Assembly (NCBI RefSeq): GCF_007990775.1
Contig: NZ_BJXB01000016.1
Location: 1-64,000 of the forward strand
DNA length: 64,000 nucleotides
DNA from: Deinococcus cellulosilyticus NBRC 106333 = KACC 11606
GTDB taxonomy: Bacteria > Deinococcota > Deinococci > Deinococcales > Deinococcaceae
Reading direction: 5' to 3'
Each line of letters starts with the position of its first letter. The stretch's first letter is position 1. Both the position numbers and the translations under genes were made by a program. Shown here piece by piece: positions 26,254-35,830 of the stretch. The notes beneath the pieces are model-generated. The model had not been told where the DNA came from and made no database searches. It saw nothing but the letters and a program-made list of their open reading frames with translations.

Positions 26254-28347
26254 TTGAACGAAGTTTCAACAGGTTATCTGGAGCTCAACAGCCAGATCAT
26301 GCAGAAAAAAGAGGGGTTCTTTCAGATCGAGAAGGACCTGGAGGCCGTGCAGGCATTTGAAGCGGAAGTGCAGGACCGACTGAAGACCTTTGCCGATCCT
26401 CTGGCCCGCATGCACTGGCTGATTCAGGAACAGTATTACGAGGATTTTTTTGCCCTCTATCAGGAAGAGGACGTTCTGGAAATTCACAATCTGGCGTACA
26501 GCCACCGTTTTGAGTTCCGGTCCTTCATGGCGATTTCCAAGTTCTACAAGGATTACGCCCTGAAGACCAACGACAGGAAACGCTATCTGGAGCGTTACGA
26601 GGACCGGGTGGTTGCAGTGGCCCTGCATCTGGCCCAGGGCAATGTACCCCGCGCCCGTGCATTCGTCTGCGCAATGATGGAGCAGCGCTACCAGCCGGCC
26701 ACCCCCACATTTCTGAATGCAGGCCGCGCCAGACGGGGTGAGCTGGTGTCGTGCTTCCTGCTTGAAGTGGATGACAGCCTGAACGCCATCGGGTACAACA
26801 TCAACACCGCAATGCAACTCTCCAAGATCGGTGGAGGGGTGGCCCTGAACCTCTCCAAACTGCGGTCCAGAGGAGAAGCCATCAAGGAGGTCGCACTTGC
26901 TGCCAAGGGGGTCGTTCCGGTGATGAAACTGCTGGAAGACTCCTTCAATTATGCGGACCAGATGGGTCAACGCAAAGGGGCAGGGGCGGTGTACCTCAAC
27001 ATCTTTCACTGGGATGTGGAAGAATTTCTGGACACCAAGAAGATCAACGCCGACGAGAAAAGCCGCATCCAGACCCTCTCACTGGGCCTGATTGTGCCAG
27101 ACAAATTTTTCGAGATTGCTGCCAGAAACGAAGACTTTTATGTGTTTGCGCCCCTCTCCGTGCGCAGGGCTTTTGGGCAGCACCTTGATGATCTGGACAT
27201 CGACCAGATGTACGAAGAACTGGTGGCCCATCCAGAGGTGGTGAAAAAGCCCCTGAATGCCAGGGCCATGCTGACCCGCATTGCCACCACCCAGTTCGAG
27301 TCAGGCTACCCTTACCTGATCTTCCGTTCCGCAGCCAACCGCATGAACCCATTGAAAAGCATCGGGCAGATCAAGATGTCCAACCTGTGCACCGAGATTT
27401 TCCAGCTGCAGACCACGTCCAGCATCGGGGATTATGGGGAACAGGACCAGATCGGACATGACATCTGCTGCAACCTGGGGTCCCTGAACATTGTCAATGT
27501 GATGGAGTCCGGAAAATTGCAGGACAGCGTGCATACAGGCATGGACGCCCTTACTGCAGTCTCTGACATGTCCAGCATTGCCAATGCCCCTGGGGTGCGC
27601 AGGGCCAATGATGATTTTCATGCGGTGGGGCTCGGGGCAATGAACCTGCATGGGTACCTGGCCAAAAACCACATCCGGTATGAAAGTGAGGAGGCCAGGG
27701 ATTTTGTCCGGTCTTTTTTCATGGCCGTGAATTTCTACTCCATTGAGCGCAGCATGCAGATTGCCAGGGCCACCGGGCAGAAATTCCTGAATTTTGAACA
27801 GTCAGATTATGCGAGCGGCACCTACTTTGAAAAATACGAGGAGACCTCTTTCGAGCCCCGAACCGAAAAGGTCAGAGGGCTTTTTGAAGGACTTCCTCTC
27901 CCCTCTCCTGAAGACTGGAGAAAACTCAGGGAGGAGGTACAGCAGCACGGCCTGTATCACGCCTACCGCATGGCCATTGCCCCTACACAGAGCATCAGTT
28001 ACATCCAGAATTCCACATCTTCGGTGATGCCGATTGTGGACCACATCGAGGCCCGGACGTATGGCAATGCCGTGACCTATTACCCGATGCCATTTCTTTC
28101 TCCTGAGACCTTCTTCTATTACAAATCGGCCTACCACATGGACATGATGCGGGTGATCGATCTGGTGGCCGAAGTCCAGCAGCATGTGGACCAGGGCATC
28201 AGCACCATTCTGTATGTCACCAGTGAAACCAGCACCCGGGATCTGGCCCGACTGTACCTTTATGCCCACCACAAAGGGCTGAAAAGCCTGTATTACACCC
28301 GGACCAAGAACCTGAGTGTGGAGGAGTGCATCTCATGCGCCATCTGA
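26254..28347 (+). CDS. nrdE: Class Ib ribonucleoside-diphosphate reductase alpha subunit
   Basis: 697 residues, matching NrdE length and, residue for residue in many blocks, B. subtilis-type NrdE (YQPATPTFLNAGRARRGELVSCFL, NTAMQLSKIGGGVALNLSKL, NLCTEIFQ, NLGSLNIVNVM). The active-site Cys pair is in SCFL and in CNLGSL, and the C-terminal swinging pair is CISC in EECISCAI. It lacks the N-terminal ATP cone, as NrdE does. The start is a TTG behind AAGGAG. It reduces NDPs to dNDPs, with electrons from a redoxin. Confidence 0.95.
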   Translation: MNEVSTGYLELNSQIMQKKEGFFQIEKDLEAVQAFEAEVQDRLKTFADPLARMHWLIQEQYYEDFFALYQEEDVLEIHNLAYSHRFEFRSFMAISKFYKDYALKTNDRKRYLERYEDRVVAVALHLAQGNVPRARAFVCAMMEQRYQPATPTFLNAGRARRGELVSCFLLEVDDSLNAIGYNINTAMQLSKIGGGVALNLSKLRSRGEAIKEVALAAKGVVPVMKLLEDSFNYADQMGQRKGAGAVYLNIFHWDVEEFLDTKKINADEKSRIQTLSLGLIVPDKFFEIAARNEDFYVFAPLSVRRAFGQHLDDLDIDQMYEELVAHPEVVKKPLNARAMLTRIATTQFESGYPYLIFRSAANRMNPLKSIGQIKMSNLCTEIFQLQTTSSIGDYGEQDQIGHDICCNLGSLNIVNVMESGKLQDSVHTGMDALTAVSDMSSIANAPGVRRANDDFHAVGLGAMNLHGYLAKNHIRYESEEARDFVRSFFMAVNFYSIERSMQIARATGQKFLNFEQSDYASGTYFEKYEETSFEPRTEKVRGLFEGLPLPSPEDWRKLREEVQQHGLYHAYRMAIAPTQSISYIQNSTSSVMPIVDHIEARTYGNAVTYYPMPFLSPETFFYYKSAYHMDMMRVIDLVAEVQQHVDQGISTILYVTSETSTRDLARLYLYAHHKGLKSLYYTRTKNLSVEECISCAI

Positions 28348-29315
28348 GTCAGACTGCCTTTCAGGCTGTGAACTGGAACAAGGCCGAAGACCCCTACAGC
28401 AAACTCTTCTGGGACCAGAATGTGCGCCAGTTCTGGGTGGACGAGGAAATCCCCCTGGCAGATGACAAACTGGTCTGGATGACCCTGAACCGGGAAGAAC
28501 AGCGCACCTATGAACATGTGCTGGGGGGCCTGACCTTGCTGGACACCGAGCAGGGAAGCCACGGCATGCCTCTGATCTCACAGGCAGTTCCGAACCCGCA
28601 GAGCAAAGCGGTTCTGGGCTTCATGGGGGCGATGGAACACATGCATGCCAAGAGTTACAGCAGCATCTATTCCACCCTGTGCACCACCGAACGCATCGAC
28701 GAGATTTTCAGGTGGGTGGAAAAGAACCGTTTTCTGCAGAGCAAAATTGAATTTGTGCATGACAGGTACAGCAGCATCCGGGATGACCGCACCCTGTACC
28801 TGGCCATGACCACCAGTGTCTTTCTGGAATCTTTCCTGTTTTATTCTGGATTCTTTTACCCACTGTACCTCGCAGGGCAGGGCAAACTGGTGAACAGTGG
28901 CGAGATCATCAACCTGATTGTGCGGGACGAATCCGTGCACGGCGTTTATGTGGGGTTGCTGGCCCAGCAGGTTTTTGAGCGCCTGCCTGCGCAGGTCCAG
29001 CGTGAGGTGCAGCAGGAGACCCTCGGCATTCTGGAGGCCCTCCACACCCTGGAAACCCGGTACACCAGCGAACTTTACACCGGGCTTGGGCTCACCGAAC
29101 AGGTCTTGCAGTTCTCCAGGTACAACGCAGACAAGGCCCTGATGAACCTCGGGCAGGAGGTGCACTTTGATGTTTCCGAAGAGGACATCAACCCGATGGT
29201 GCTCACAGGCCTGAGGACCGAAACCCGAAACCATGATTTTTTCTCCACCAAGGGGAACGGCTACATCAAGACCACCCGAGTGGAAGCCCTGCAGAACGAA
29301 GATTTTATTTTCTAA
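28335..29315 (+). CDS. nrdF: Class Ib ribonucleotide reductase beta subunit
   Basis: 326 residues from the ATG at 28335, which has GGAGGAG at good distance; an upstream in-frame GTG at 28326 is too close to the site. It overlaps the nrdE 3' end by 13 bases. Metal ligands are visible: Asp in LLDTEQG, E and H in EHMHAKSYSS, Glu in FLESF, and E/H in DESVHGVYVG. The radical Tyr is in SSIYSTL. It makes the Mn2 (or Fe2) tyrosyl radical with NrdI. The operon ends at a strong terminator. Confidence 0.95.
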   Translation: MRHLSQTAFQAVNWNKAEDPYSKLFWDQNVRQFWVDEEIPLADDKLVWMTLNREEQRTYEHVLGGLTLLDTEQGSHGMPLISQAVPNPQSKAVLGFMGAMEHMHAKSYSSIYSTLCTTERIDEIFRWVEKNRFLQSKIEFVHDRYSSIRDDRTLYLAMTTSVFLESFLFYSGFFYPLYLAGQGKLVNSGEIINLIVRDESVHGVYVGLLAQQVFERLPAQVQREVQQETLGILEALHTLETRYTSELYTGLGLTEQVLQFSRYNADKALMNLGQEVHFDVSEEDINPMVLTGLRTETRNHDFFSTKGNGYIKTTRVEALQNEDFIF

Positions 29316-29333
29316 ACGCCAGTCGCCCCTAAA

Positions 29334-29368
29334 CCTCCCAGCTCCATTCTGGCTGGGAGGTCTTTTTT
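29334..29368 (+). terminator. Terminator of nrdIEF
   Basis: CCTCCCAGC-TCCATTCTG-GCTGGGAGG followed by TCTTTTTT, 19 bases past the nrdF stop. Confidence 0.9.
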
Positions 29369-29494
29369 GGTTGAGGGTCACTGTAGGCCTGGCTTTCTGT
29401 CAGAAACATTCAAAAGCAGCCTCCTCAAAAAAAGAAAGCTGACAGGCAAGGGCAGGTAAACTGCCCTCATCCTGAATTTACAGAGGAGCCTGAG

Positions 29495-32400
29495 ATGAAC
29501 CATTCCTCCAACGGTCACCTGAAACCGGAAGATCATCTGATCCGTGACCCGCTCACCGGTGCGTATTCGCGCGGGTTGCTGGAGGCACGCCTGAATGAAG
29601 AGCTGTCCAGAGCACAGCGAGAACAGGGCCAACTCACGGTCTGTCTGTTTGACATCGATCACTTCAAGAGTGTCAATGATGCCTACGGACACCAGAGGGG
29701 CGATGAGGTGCTGATCCATCTGGTGAAAGTGGTGCAGGCCTCCTTGCGCAATTCGGATGTGCTTTTCCGGTATGGCGGAGATGAGTTCGTGCTGGTGTTG
29801 CCCTCCACAGGCCGGACCCAGGCAGAGATCGTGTGCCAGCGGATTGTTCAGCAGGTGCGTTCTCAGGTTCTCGAAGGACAGCCCCCCCTGAAGATCTCCA
29901 TCAGCCTGGGGCTGGCGGTCTTTCCGGAGGACGCCTCGGGGAGCCGTGAACTCCTGCAGGTGGCCGATGAACGCAATTACATTGCGAAACGCCAGGGCAG
30001 GGACCAGTTTGTGAGCAGCAGTGCCTCCAGCAAACCTGACCTGCATTTTGACGCCCAGGCCAGACCGCTTGAACGGGACCATCAACTGACCCGGTTTCAT
30101 GCCTTTGTGCAGAAGGTTCAGGACCTCGGAGGCGGGGTTTTTCGGGTGGCTGGAGAGGCTGGATCGGGCCGGACCTTCTTTCTGAACCGGCTGGAGCAGG
30201 ACTTTCAGACCCGCAATTTCTTCACGGTTCGGCTTGCCCCCTCGCGTCCTCTGCAGCACCGCCCTTATGGGGTTTTTCAGCAGCTTGAAGGACTGGAGGG
30301 TCCCGTGCAACCGGGAGGCAAAGGGCTGGGTCGCCTGCTCTGGCAGCAGGCCCGGAACCACAGTGGCCTGGCCGTGGTGGTGGACAACATGACGCTGCTG
30401 GACTGGGCCAGTCGCGCGCTTCTGGGACGTCTGTTGCAGGAGGCGGACGGGCTTCCTGTGGCGGTGGTCTACAGCCAGGGCTTGCAGGAGACCCCTCCTG
30501 TTTTTCCTGCACCTCAACGCAATGAAATGCAGGTGGTGCTGACCCCCCTGTCCAGGCATGCCGTGCAGGTGTGGCTGCGGGAGGTGCTGAGCTGGGAAGC
30601 CCCTGCGGACCTCATCGACTGGATTCATTTTGCTTCTCAGGGTCTGCCTGCACGGGTCCGTCAGGTGATTCAGACCCTGATCGATCAGAACATGCTGCAG
30701 AGACGTGGGACCGACTGGCTGCTGGACGCTGCCTACCGCAACCACACGGTGCTGCTGGAAACCCAGGAGCATGCCCTGAGTTCCACCCTGCCCGTTCCCG
30801 CCACACATTTCTTCGGGCGCGAAAAAGAATGGCTGGAAGTGAGCAGCCTGCTGGAGCACCGCCGTCTGGTCACCCTGGTCGGCCCGGGTGGCATCGGGAA
30901 GACCCGCCTGAGCATCGAGGTGGCTGAACTGCGTCAGGACCAGTATCCAGATGGGGTGTGGTTTGTTGCTCTGGACACCCTGCAGAGCCCGGAACTGGTG
31001 GCCTCCAGCATTGCCCGGGTGCTGGGCGTCAAGGAGGGCAGGCGGCCCCTGCTGGAAGACCTCAAAGACCACGTGAAGAAAATGTCTGCCTTGCTGGTGC
31101 TGGACAACTTTGAGCAGGTGGTGGACGCAGCCCCTGTGCTGGATGAGGTGCTGGCTGCAGCTCCCGGGGTGCAGATGCTGATCACCAGTCGGGAGAAACT
31201 GAACCTCTCCTGCGAGCAGGTGTTTGTGGTGCCTCCACTGGGGATTCCAGATGAACGGGAAACCATCACGGAAGAAGAGGCGTACCAGTACAGTGCCCTG
31301 AGCCTGTTCATTGATCGGGCAAGGGCGGTGCTGCCCTCCCTGGAGCTGACCCCTGGACACCTGAAGGCCATCCAGAAAATCTGTCTGCAGCTGGACGGCC
31401 TGCCTCTGGCCCTTGAGCTGGCTGCGGCTTCCGTGGACCTCTTCTCCCCTGAGGAACTTGCCGAAGACCTGCAGGCGAACCGCCTCTCCCTGCTCACCGA
31501 GGGTCCCCGCAACCTTGCTGAGCGGCAGAAAACCCTGCGCAACACCATCGACTGGAGCTATCATTTGCTCAGTGAAGCGGAACGCTGGGTGTTTGACCGT
31601 CTGGCTGTCTTTGTGGGCGGCTGGTCCTTCGAGGCAGCCCAGGCGGTCTGTTCAGGTTTTGGGTCCAGATTTGCTGGCCGTGGGCTTTCTTTGCAATCGG
31701 CCCTGATGAAACTGGCCTCCAAGAGCCTGATCCAGTTCCAGCGGGCACAGAAACGTTTCGTCATGTTGCAGACGATCCGGGAGTATGCGCTGGAGAAACT
31801 GAACAGCCAGCCCGATGTTGCAGAGGTCAGGCGTGCCCATGCCCTGCATTTCCTGAGTCTGGGAGAGCAGGCAGAAACCTATCTGGTGGGAGATGGACAG
31901 GCCCAGTGGCTCGAAGTGCTGCAGTTGAACCAGGGCAACCTCCGGGCAGCCCTCGACTGGATGCTGCGGCACGGGGAGACCCTGTGGGCCATGCAGCTGT
32001 GCAGTGGCATCTGGAAGTTCTGGCAGTTCAAAACCCACCATCAGGAGGGCAGGGAACGGATTGCACAGGTGCTGCAGAAAGCCCAGATGGCCCTGTTGAT
32101 GACCCGCAATCCTGAGGAGCGCAGGCAGAGGATCGTCTTGCAGTCCAGACTTCAGGTTGCAGCCGGGTGGCTTGCGAACGATCAGGCAGACCACAGTGAA
32201 ACCCGGCGGCTGTTTCACGCGGCTTTGCAGGGCTTCCGGGAGGTGGCTGACCGTCGGGGCATCGGTCTGGCCCTACAGGGAACAGGTGAAGTGTGCACCA
32301 ATGCGGGGGACTACGCGCAGGCCATGGAGCATTTCGAGGAAAGCCGCCAGATCATGCAGGAAATCGGAGACCTGGAGGAATATGCCTGGGTGACGGACCA

Positions 32401-33130
32401 TCTGGGCCGCTGCCAGCAGGTCATCGGTCAACTGGGCGCCGCCGAGGAGAGTTTCACCCTGTGCATCCAGCTGTTCCGGCAACTGAAGCAGGAATGGGGA
32501 GAGAGCATTGCCACCATCCATCTGGCCGATGTGCTGGTGCGGCAGACCAAATTCGATCAGGTGCTCGACCTGACAGGCCCCTGGATTGATGAGCAGCGGG
32601 AAAAGAAAGACACCAGTGGTTTTGTGTACGCCCTTGCCCTGGGCTGGTCCGGGGAGGCCAGGCTCCATCTGGGACAACTGGAAGCAGCAGAAATGGATCT
32701 GCGGGAGGCCATTGACACCTGCAACACTTCAGGTTTCCGGCTGACCCGAATCCCGTGCATCCTCGTCCTGCTCCTGCTGAAAAAGAATCAAAAGGCAGAG
32801 GCCAGACAGCTTCTGCTTGCCACCTGCAAAGTTGTGCGGTCCTTCGATGACCCTGCCAGGTGGCTGGAACTTCTGATTCCTGCAGTCCATCTGGCCCTGT
32901 CTGAAAAAGATCCCGTGCAGGCCACCCATCTCCTCTCAGCCCTGCGCAGGGTGCAGGATGATTTTGAGATCATGCCCACACCCGTGGATGCTTTCATGCT
33001 GAAAGGGGCCCAGCAACACCTGCAAACCCAGATGGGTCAGGAGGCTTTTGATCGGCACTGGCAGGAGAGCCAGGAGACACCCAAGAAACAGCTGATGCTG
33101 AACCTCGAAACGTGGCTCTCACAGGCCTGA
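29495..33130 (+). CDS. GGDEF diguanylate cyclase fused to STAND ATPase and TPR array
   Basis: 1211 residues. Residues ~15-172 are a full GGDEF domain with the catalytic YGGDEF (94-98) and an RNSD I-site (85-88), so it should make c-di-GMP and be product-inhibited. Residues ~195-420 look like a first ATPase whose P-loop is GEAGSGRT (220-227), lacking the usual Lys. Residues ~438-750 form an NB-ARC/LuxR-type ATPase: Walker A GPGGIGKT (463-470), Walker B LLVLDNFE, GLPLALELAA, then winged helix. About 770-1200 are TPR-like helical repeats. No DNA-binding HTH is seen. The combination suggests a ligand- or partner-gated c-di-GMP synthase. Confidence 0.88.
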   Translation: MNHSSNGHLKPEDHLIRDPLTGAYSRGLLEARLNEELSRAQREQGQLTVCLFDIDHFKSVNDAYGHQRGDEVLIHLVKVVQASLRNSDVLFRYGGDEFVLVLPSTGRTQAEIVCQRIVQQVRSQVLEGQPPLKISISLGLAVFPEDASGSRELLQVADERNYIAKRQGRDQFVSSSASSKPDLHFDAQARPLERDHQLTRFHAFVQKVQDLGGGVFRVAGEAGSGRTFFLNRLEQDFQTRNFFTVRLAPSRPLQHRPYGVFQQLEGLEGPVQPGGKGLGRLLWQQARNHSGLAVVVDNMTLLDWASRALLGRLLQEADGLPVAVVYSQGLQETPPVFPAPQRNEMQVVLTPLSRHAVQVWLREVLSWEAPADLIDWIHFASQGLPARVRQVIQTLIDQNMLQRRGTDWLLDAAYRNHTVLLETQEHALSSTLPVPATHFFGREKEWLEVSSLLEHRRLVTLVGPGGIGKTRLSIEVAELRQDQYPDGVWFVALDTLQSPELVASSIARVLGVKEGRRPLLEDLKDHVKKMSALLVLDNFEQVVDAAPVLDEVLAAAPGVQMLITSREKLNLSCEQVFVVPPLGIPDERETITEEEAYQYSALSLFIDRARAVLPSLELTPGHLKAIQKICLQLDGLPLALELAAASVDLFSPEELAEDLQANRLSLLTEGPRNLAERQKTLRNTIDWSYHLLSEAERWVFDRLAVFVGGWSFEAAQAVCSGFGSRFAGRGLSLQSALMKLASKSLIQFQRAQKRFVMLQTIREYALEKLNSQPDVAEVRRAHALHFLSLGEQAETYLVGDGQAQWLEVLQLNQGNLRAALDWMLRHGETLWAMQLCSGIWKFWQFKTHHQEGRERIAQVLQKAQMALLMTRNPEERRQRIVLQSRLQVAAGWLANDQADHSETRRLFHAALQGFREVADRRGIGLALQGTGEVCTNAGDYAQAMEHFEESRQIMQEIGDLEEYAWVTDHLGRCQQVIGQLGAAEESFTLCIQLFRQLKQEWGESIATIHLADVLVRQTKFDQVLDLTGPWIDEQREKKDTSGFVYALALGWSGEARLHLGQLEAAEMDLREAIDTCNTSGFRLTRIPCILVLLLLKKNQKAEARQLLLATCKVVRSFDDPARWLELLIPAVHLALSEKDPVQATHLLSALRRVQDDFEIMPTPVDAFMLKGAQQHLQTQMGQEAFDRHWQESQETPKKQLMLNLETWLSQA

Positions 33131-33134
33131 GGAA

Positions 33135-34082
33135 TCACACTTTCGGGAAACCCACCTTCCGGAGCACCTCATCCAGCAAGGTGGCCTGTTCCAGTGAATC
33201 CTTGCCCAGGGGATAGCGCACCCCTTCCTCTCCCCGGACGGCACGTTCAAAATGGCGCACCATCTCGGCATAGCCATTGACCTCTTCAAAGGTCTCCGGG
33301 GCACCATTCAGGGTCAGGGTGGGGTTCTGGCCTGCGGTGACAAACGGGGCGTTCAGGTGCACGGTGCCCTGGGTCCCGATCAGGGTGAAGGACTGTTCGA
33401 ATGGAACGTTAAAAGAGGCATCCGCGTGGCCCACAAAGGAGCCAAAATTCAGCAGGGCACTGGTGGTGTGGTCCACGCCACTGGCAGTGAACTGGGCCAC
33501 GGCATCAATGGATTCTGGAAGTTTTCCTGCCACCAGACGCATGATGTCCACGCAATAACAGCCCACATCGTAAAATGCCCCTCCTCCCAGCTTCGGGTCC
33601 CAGCGGATGTCGTCAGGGTTTCCCAGGTGAAAGGTGAAGGCAGAACGCAGGATCTGCAGGTCTCCCAGCGTGCCTGATTGCACGATCTCCAGCAGACGCT
33701 GGATCTGGGGGTGGAAGCGGTAGAAGAAGGCCTCCATCACCACCTTGCCTGAGGCTTTCTCGGCCTCCATCATGGTGCGCACCTCACTGGCATTCAGGGT
33801 CAGGGGTTTTTCGCACAGGACGTGTTTTCCCTGTTCCAGTGCCCTGAGGGTGAGGGGCAGATGCTCAGAGTTGGGCAATGGGTTGTAGATGATGTCGATG
33901 TCCGGGTGCCCCAGCAGTTCGTCGTAGGTCAGGGCATGCGGAATCTGATTGCGCTCTGCATAATCCCTGGCCCGTTCTGGATTTCGGGCTGCCACGGCAT
34001 AAACGGTGCTGCCTGCTTCACGAATGGCAGGAATGAGGGCTTTCTGGGCGATGTTGGCGGCTCCGAGGATTCCCCAGTTCAT
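33135..34082 (-). CDS. Gfo/Idh/MocA family oxidoreductase
   Basis: 315 residues. The NAD(P) Rossmann fold begins with GILGAANIAQKALIPAI, and the catalytic Lys sits in the family's CEKP motif (VLCEKPLTL). The C-terminal alpha/beta domain starts near residue 120 and contains GGGAFYDVGCYCVDIMR, the usual substrate-site pattern. Such enzymes oxidise or reduce sugars, inositols or dihydrodiols; the substrate cannot be fixed. It converges on the GGDEF gene with a 4-base gap and no visible terminator. Confidence 0.88.
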   Translation of the reverse strand: MNWGILGAANIAQKALIPAIREAGSTVYAVAARNPERARDYAERNQIPHALTYDELLGHPDIDIIYNPLPNSEHLPLTLRALEQGKHVLCEKPLTLNASEVRTMMEAEKASGKVVMEAFFYRFHPQIQRLLEIVQSGTLGDLQILRSAFTFHLGNPDDIRWDPKLGGGAFYDVGCYCVDIMRLVAGKLPESIDAVAQFTASGVDHTTSALLNFGSFVGHADASFNVPFEQSFTLIGTQGTVHLNAPFVTAGQNPTLTLNGAPETFEEVNGYAEMVRHFERAVRGEEGVRYPLGKDSLEQATLLDEVLRKVGFPKV

Positions 34083-34506
34083 GTGTTCTCCTTGCGCTTG
34101 TGGCTCTGCATGAGGGCTTTGTTTACTGGAACGACAAACCCATCTTATCGGTTGGTCTGCTCTGCCACACCAGCGGTCTACACAAGAGGAGAAGCTTCAG
34201 GACTTCCTGAGTCTCTTCTGAAATTTGTGGTCCAGGTCAACATTTTATAGAAGAGCTCAATGAATTTCATCTGGGATTTAAGTGGGAACTCATGGAACTC
34301 GAACGCCGAGGTAGGCCTTTTCACCTATAATGAGAACAATCTTGGAAGGGAAACGGTTTGTTTGTCAGCCCGGGATTCGGAAAGGGTTGAACTGAACCAC
34401 ACCGCAACACAGCGCCCTCTCTGAGATGGTGTTGTCCCAGTTTTCATGTGATCGACCTCAGAACTGTCACCTAAATCTGCAGAGGTTTCTGCACGAACGG
34501 AGAATC
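34083..34506 (+). other. 424-base leader/intergenic region before the desaturase gene
   Basis: No gene is seen. A TATAAT lies at 34326-34331 with no good -35 and a leader of about 175 bases would follow. CAACAC (34402) and GTGTTG (34427) can close a hairpin around a TCTCTGAGA core, without a T run. Control of desaturase by the leader is possible but unsupported. Confidence 0.35.
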
Positions 34507-35583
34507 ATGGCTTCAATTGTTCCACCCAACATGCTTTCCAATGTCCCCCGCACCCCCGCAGGACTGCTGTCCAACCGCGAAAAAGACACCCTGATCGAAC
34601 GGGCCTTCACCGGACTGTACCGCTGGTACACCGCCCGCAGTCAGGAAACCCGCAACTGGAACGCTGACCTCAGCTTCGACTGGCGAAAACTCCGCACCGA
34701 CCTCCCTGAAGAGGTCATCACCGTGGTGCAGGGCTTCTTTGCCGTCGAGCAGTACGCCCCCGATTACACCAGTGAACTCCTCAACCTGGTCCGCGCTTCC
34801 CACGGACGCAGCCACTTCCAGATGCGCTGGGGCAGCGAAGAAGAGAAACACGCAGACGCCTGGGAAAATGCTGTGCTGTTCTCCAGGCAGCGCACCCCCG
34901 AGTGGATTCGGGAATACAAGGAACGCCTGAAAAGCAAACAATGGGAACTGCCTTTCCCCGATGCCATTCACAACCTGGTGTACACGGTGTTTCAGGAACG
35001 GGCCACCCAGCTGAATTACCTCAACCTGATGAAAATCGCCCAGGGGAAAAGCGAAAAACCTCACCTGCAGGGCGTTCAGGACCCGGTGCTCGCCCAGGTG
35101 GCCCAGACCATCGCCATTGATGAGGCCGCACACTACAACTTCTTCCTGGAAGGGGTCCGGCTTTACCTGTACTACTACCCCCAGAAGACCCTGGAAGCCA
35201 TCAAGAACGTGATTGGGCAATTCAGCATGCCCGCCCAGCAACTGGTGCCCGACTGGGATCACTTCTTTGAAACGGTTTACAAAGCAGGGATTTACGGCCC
35301 CAGAGATTTCTCAAGAGATGTGATGCAGGTGGCATTCCGCAATCTGGGCATCGAGAGCCGCAAAAAACTGGAAGATGGCATCAAGAAAACCCGCGAGGTG
35401 CCTGACTTCGAAGGGGAACAGGCCCGCACCACCATCATCTGGGACACCTTCGACTACGGGGCCATCGAAGGGGATGTGAAGCGCCTGCACGTCAAGATTC
35501 AGGATTACGAAAAGAAAATCGGTCTGGATGAACTCGATCCCACCGAATTCGTGGAAAATCCCGAAGTGCCCCGCAAAGAATAA
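34507..35583 (+). CDS. Acyl-ACP desaturase (soluble, plant-like type)
   Basis: 358 residues from the ATG at 34507, with ACGGAGA 4 bases upstream; the frame is open 27 codons earlier but without a ribosome site. The two diiron motifs are EEEKHADAW and DEAAHYNFF (ExxH pairs), with the first Glu ligands in FFAVEQYAPDY. It inserts a double bond into acyl-ACP in the cytoplasm, adjusting membrane fluidity. It resembles the DesA-type acyl-ACP desaturases of mycobacteria and plants. It ends at a strong terminator. Confidence 0.88.
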   Translation: MASIVPPNMLSNVPRTPAGLLSNREKDTLIERAFTGLYRWYTARSQETRNWNADLSFDWRKLRTDLPEEVITVVQGFFAVEQYAPDYTSELLNLVRASHGRSHFQMRWGSEEEKHADAWENAVLFSRQRTPEWIREYKERLKSKQWELPFPDAIHNLVYTVFQERATQLNYLNLMKIAQGKSEKPHLQGVQDPVLAQVAQTIAIDEAAHYNFFLEGVRLYLYYYPQKTLEAIKNVIGQFSMPAQQLVPDWDHFFETVYKAGIYGPRDFSRDVMQVAFRNLGIESRKKLEDGIKKTREVPDFEGEQARTTIIWDTFDYGAIEGDVKRLHVKIQDYEKKIGLDELDPTEFVENPEVPRKE

Positions 35584-35598
35584 ATCTTTCTGTTGATA

Positions 35599-35636
35599 AG
35601 CCCTGTGATCTGGATTGAGCTCACAGGGCTTTTTCT
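35599..35636 (+). terminator. Terminator of the acyl-ACP desaturase gene
   Basis: AGCCCTGTGA and TCACAGGGCT pair over a 12-base loop, followed by TTTTTCT, 15 bases past the stop. Confidence 0.9.
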
Positions 35637-35830
35637 ATAGAGCATCCATGGTCTCTATAAAGAAGGTGTAAAGATTTATCTTTCCTTGAAGATCAGGGAA
35701 AAACCCGTCTCAGTGAAGCAATCAACAGCACTTCAGAAAATGATGGTCGTGGCTGGACTTCAGAATCGCTTGTTACACTGAATTCAGGACAAGCGCCCAG
35801 AGCCCTCTTTCAAACAGGAGACGTCGAACG

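Noticed and set aside
29378..31564. 728-codon minus-strand frame
   Set aside because: Entirely antisense to the GGDEF/STAND gene, whose domains are unmistakable.
33131..33134. Shared terminator between the GGDEF gene and the oxidoreductase gene
   Set aside because: The gap is 4 bases and no hairpin with a T run is visible nearby.
34326..34331. TATAAT as desaturase promoter
   Set aside because: No acceptable -35 at 16-18 bases and no extended -10; kept only as a note in the gap entry.
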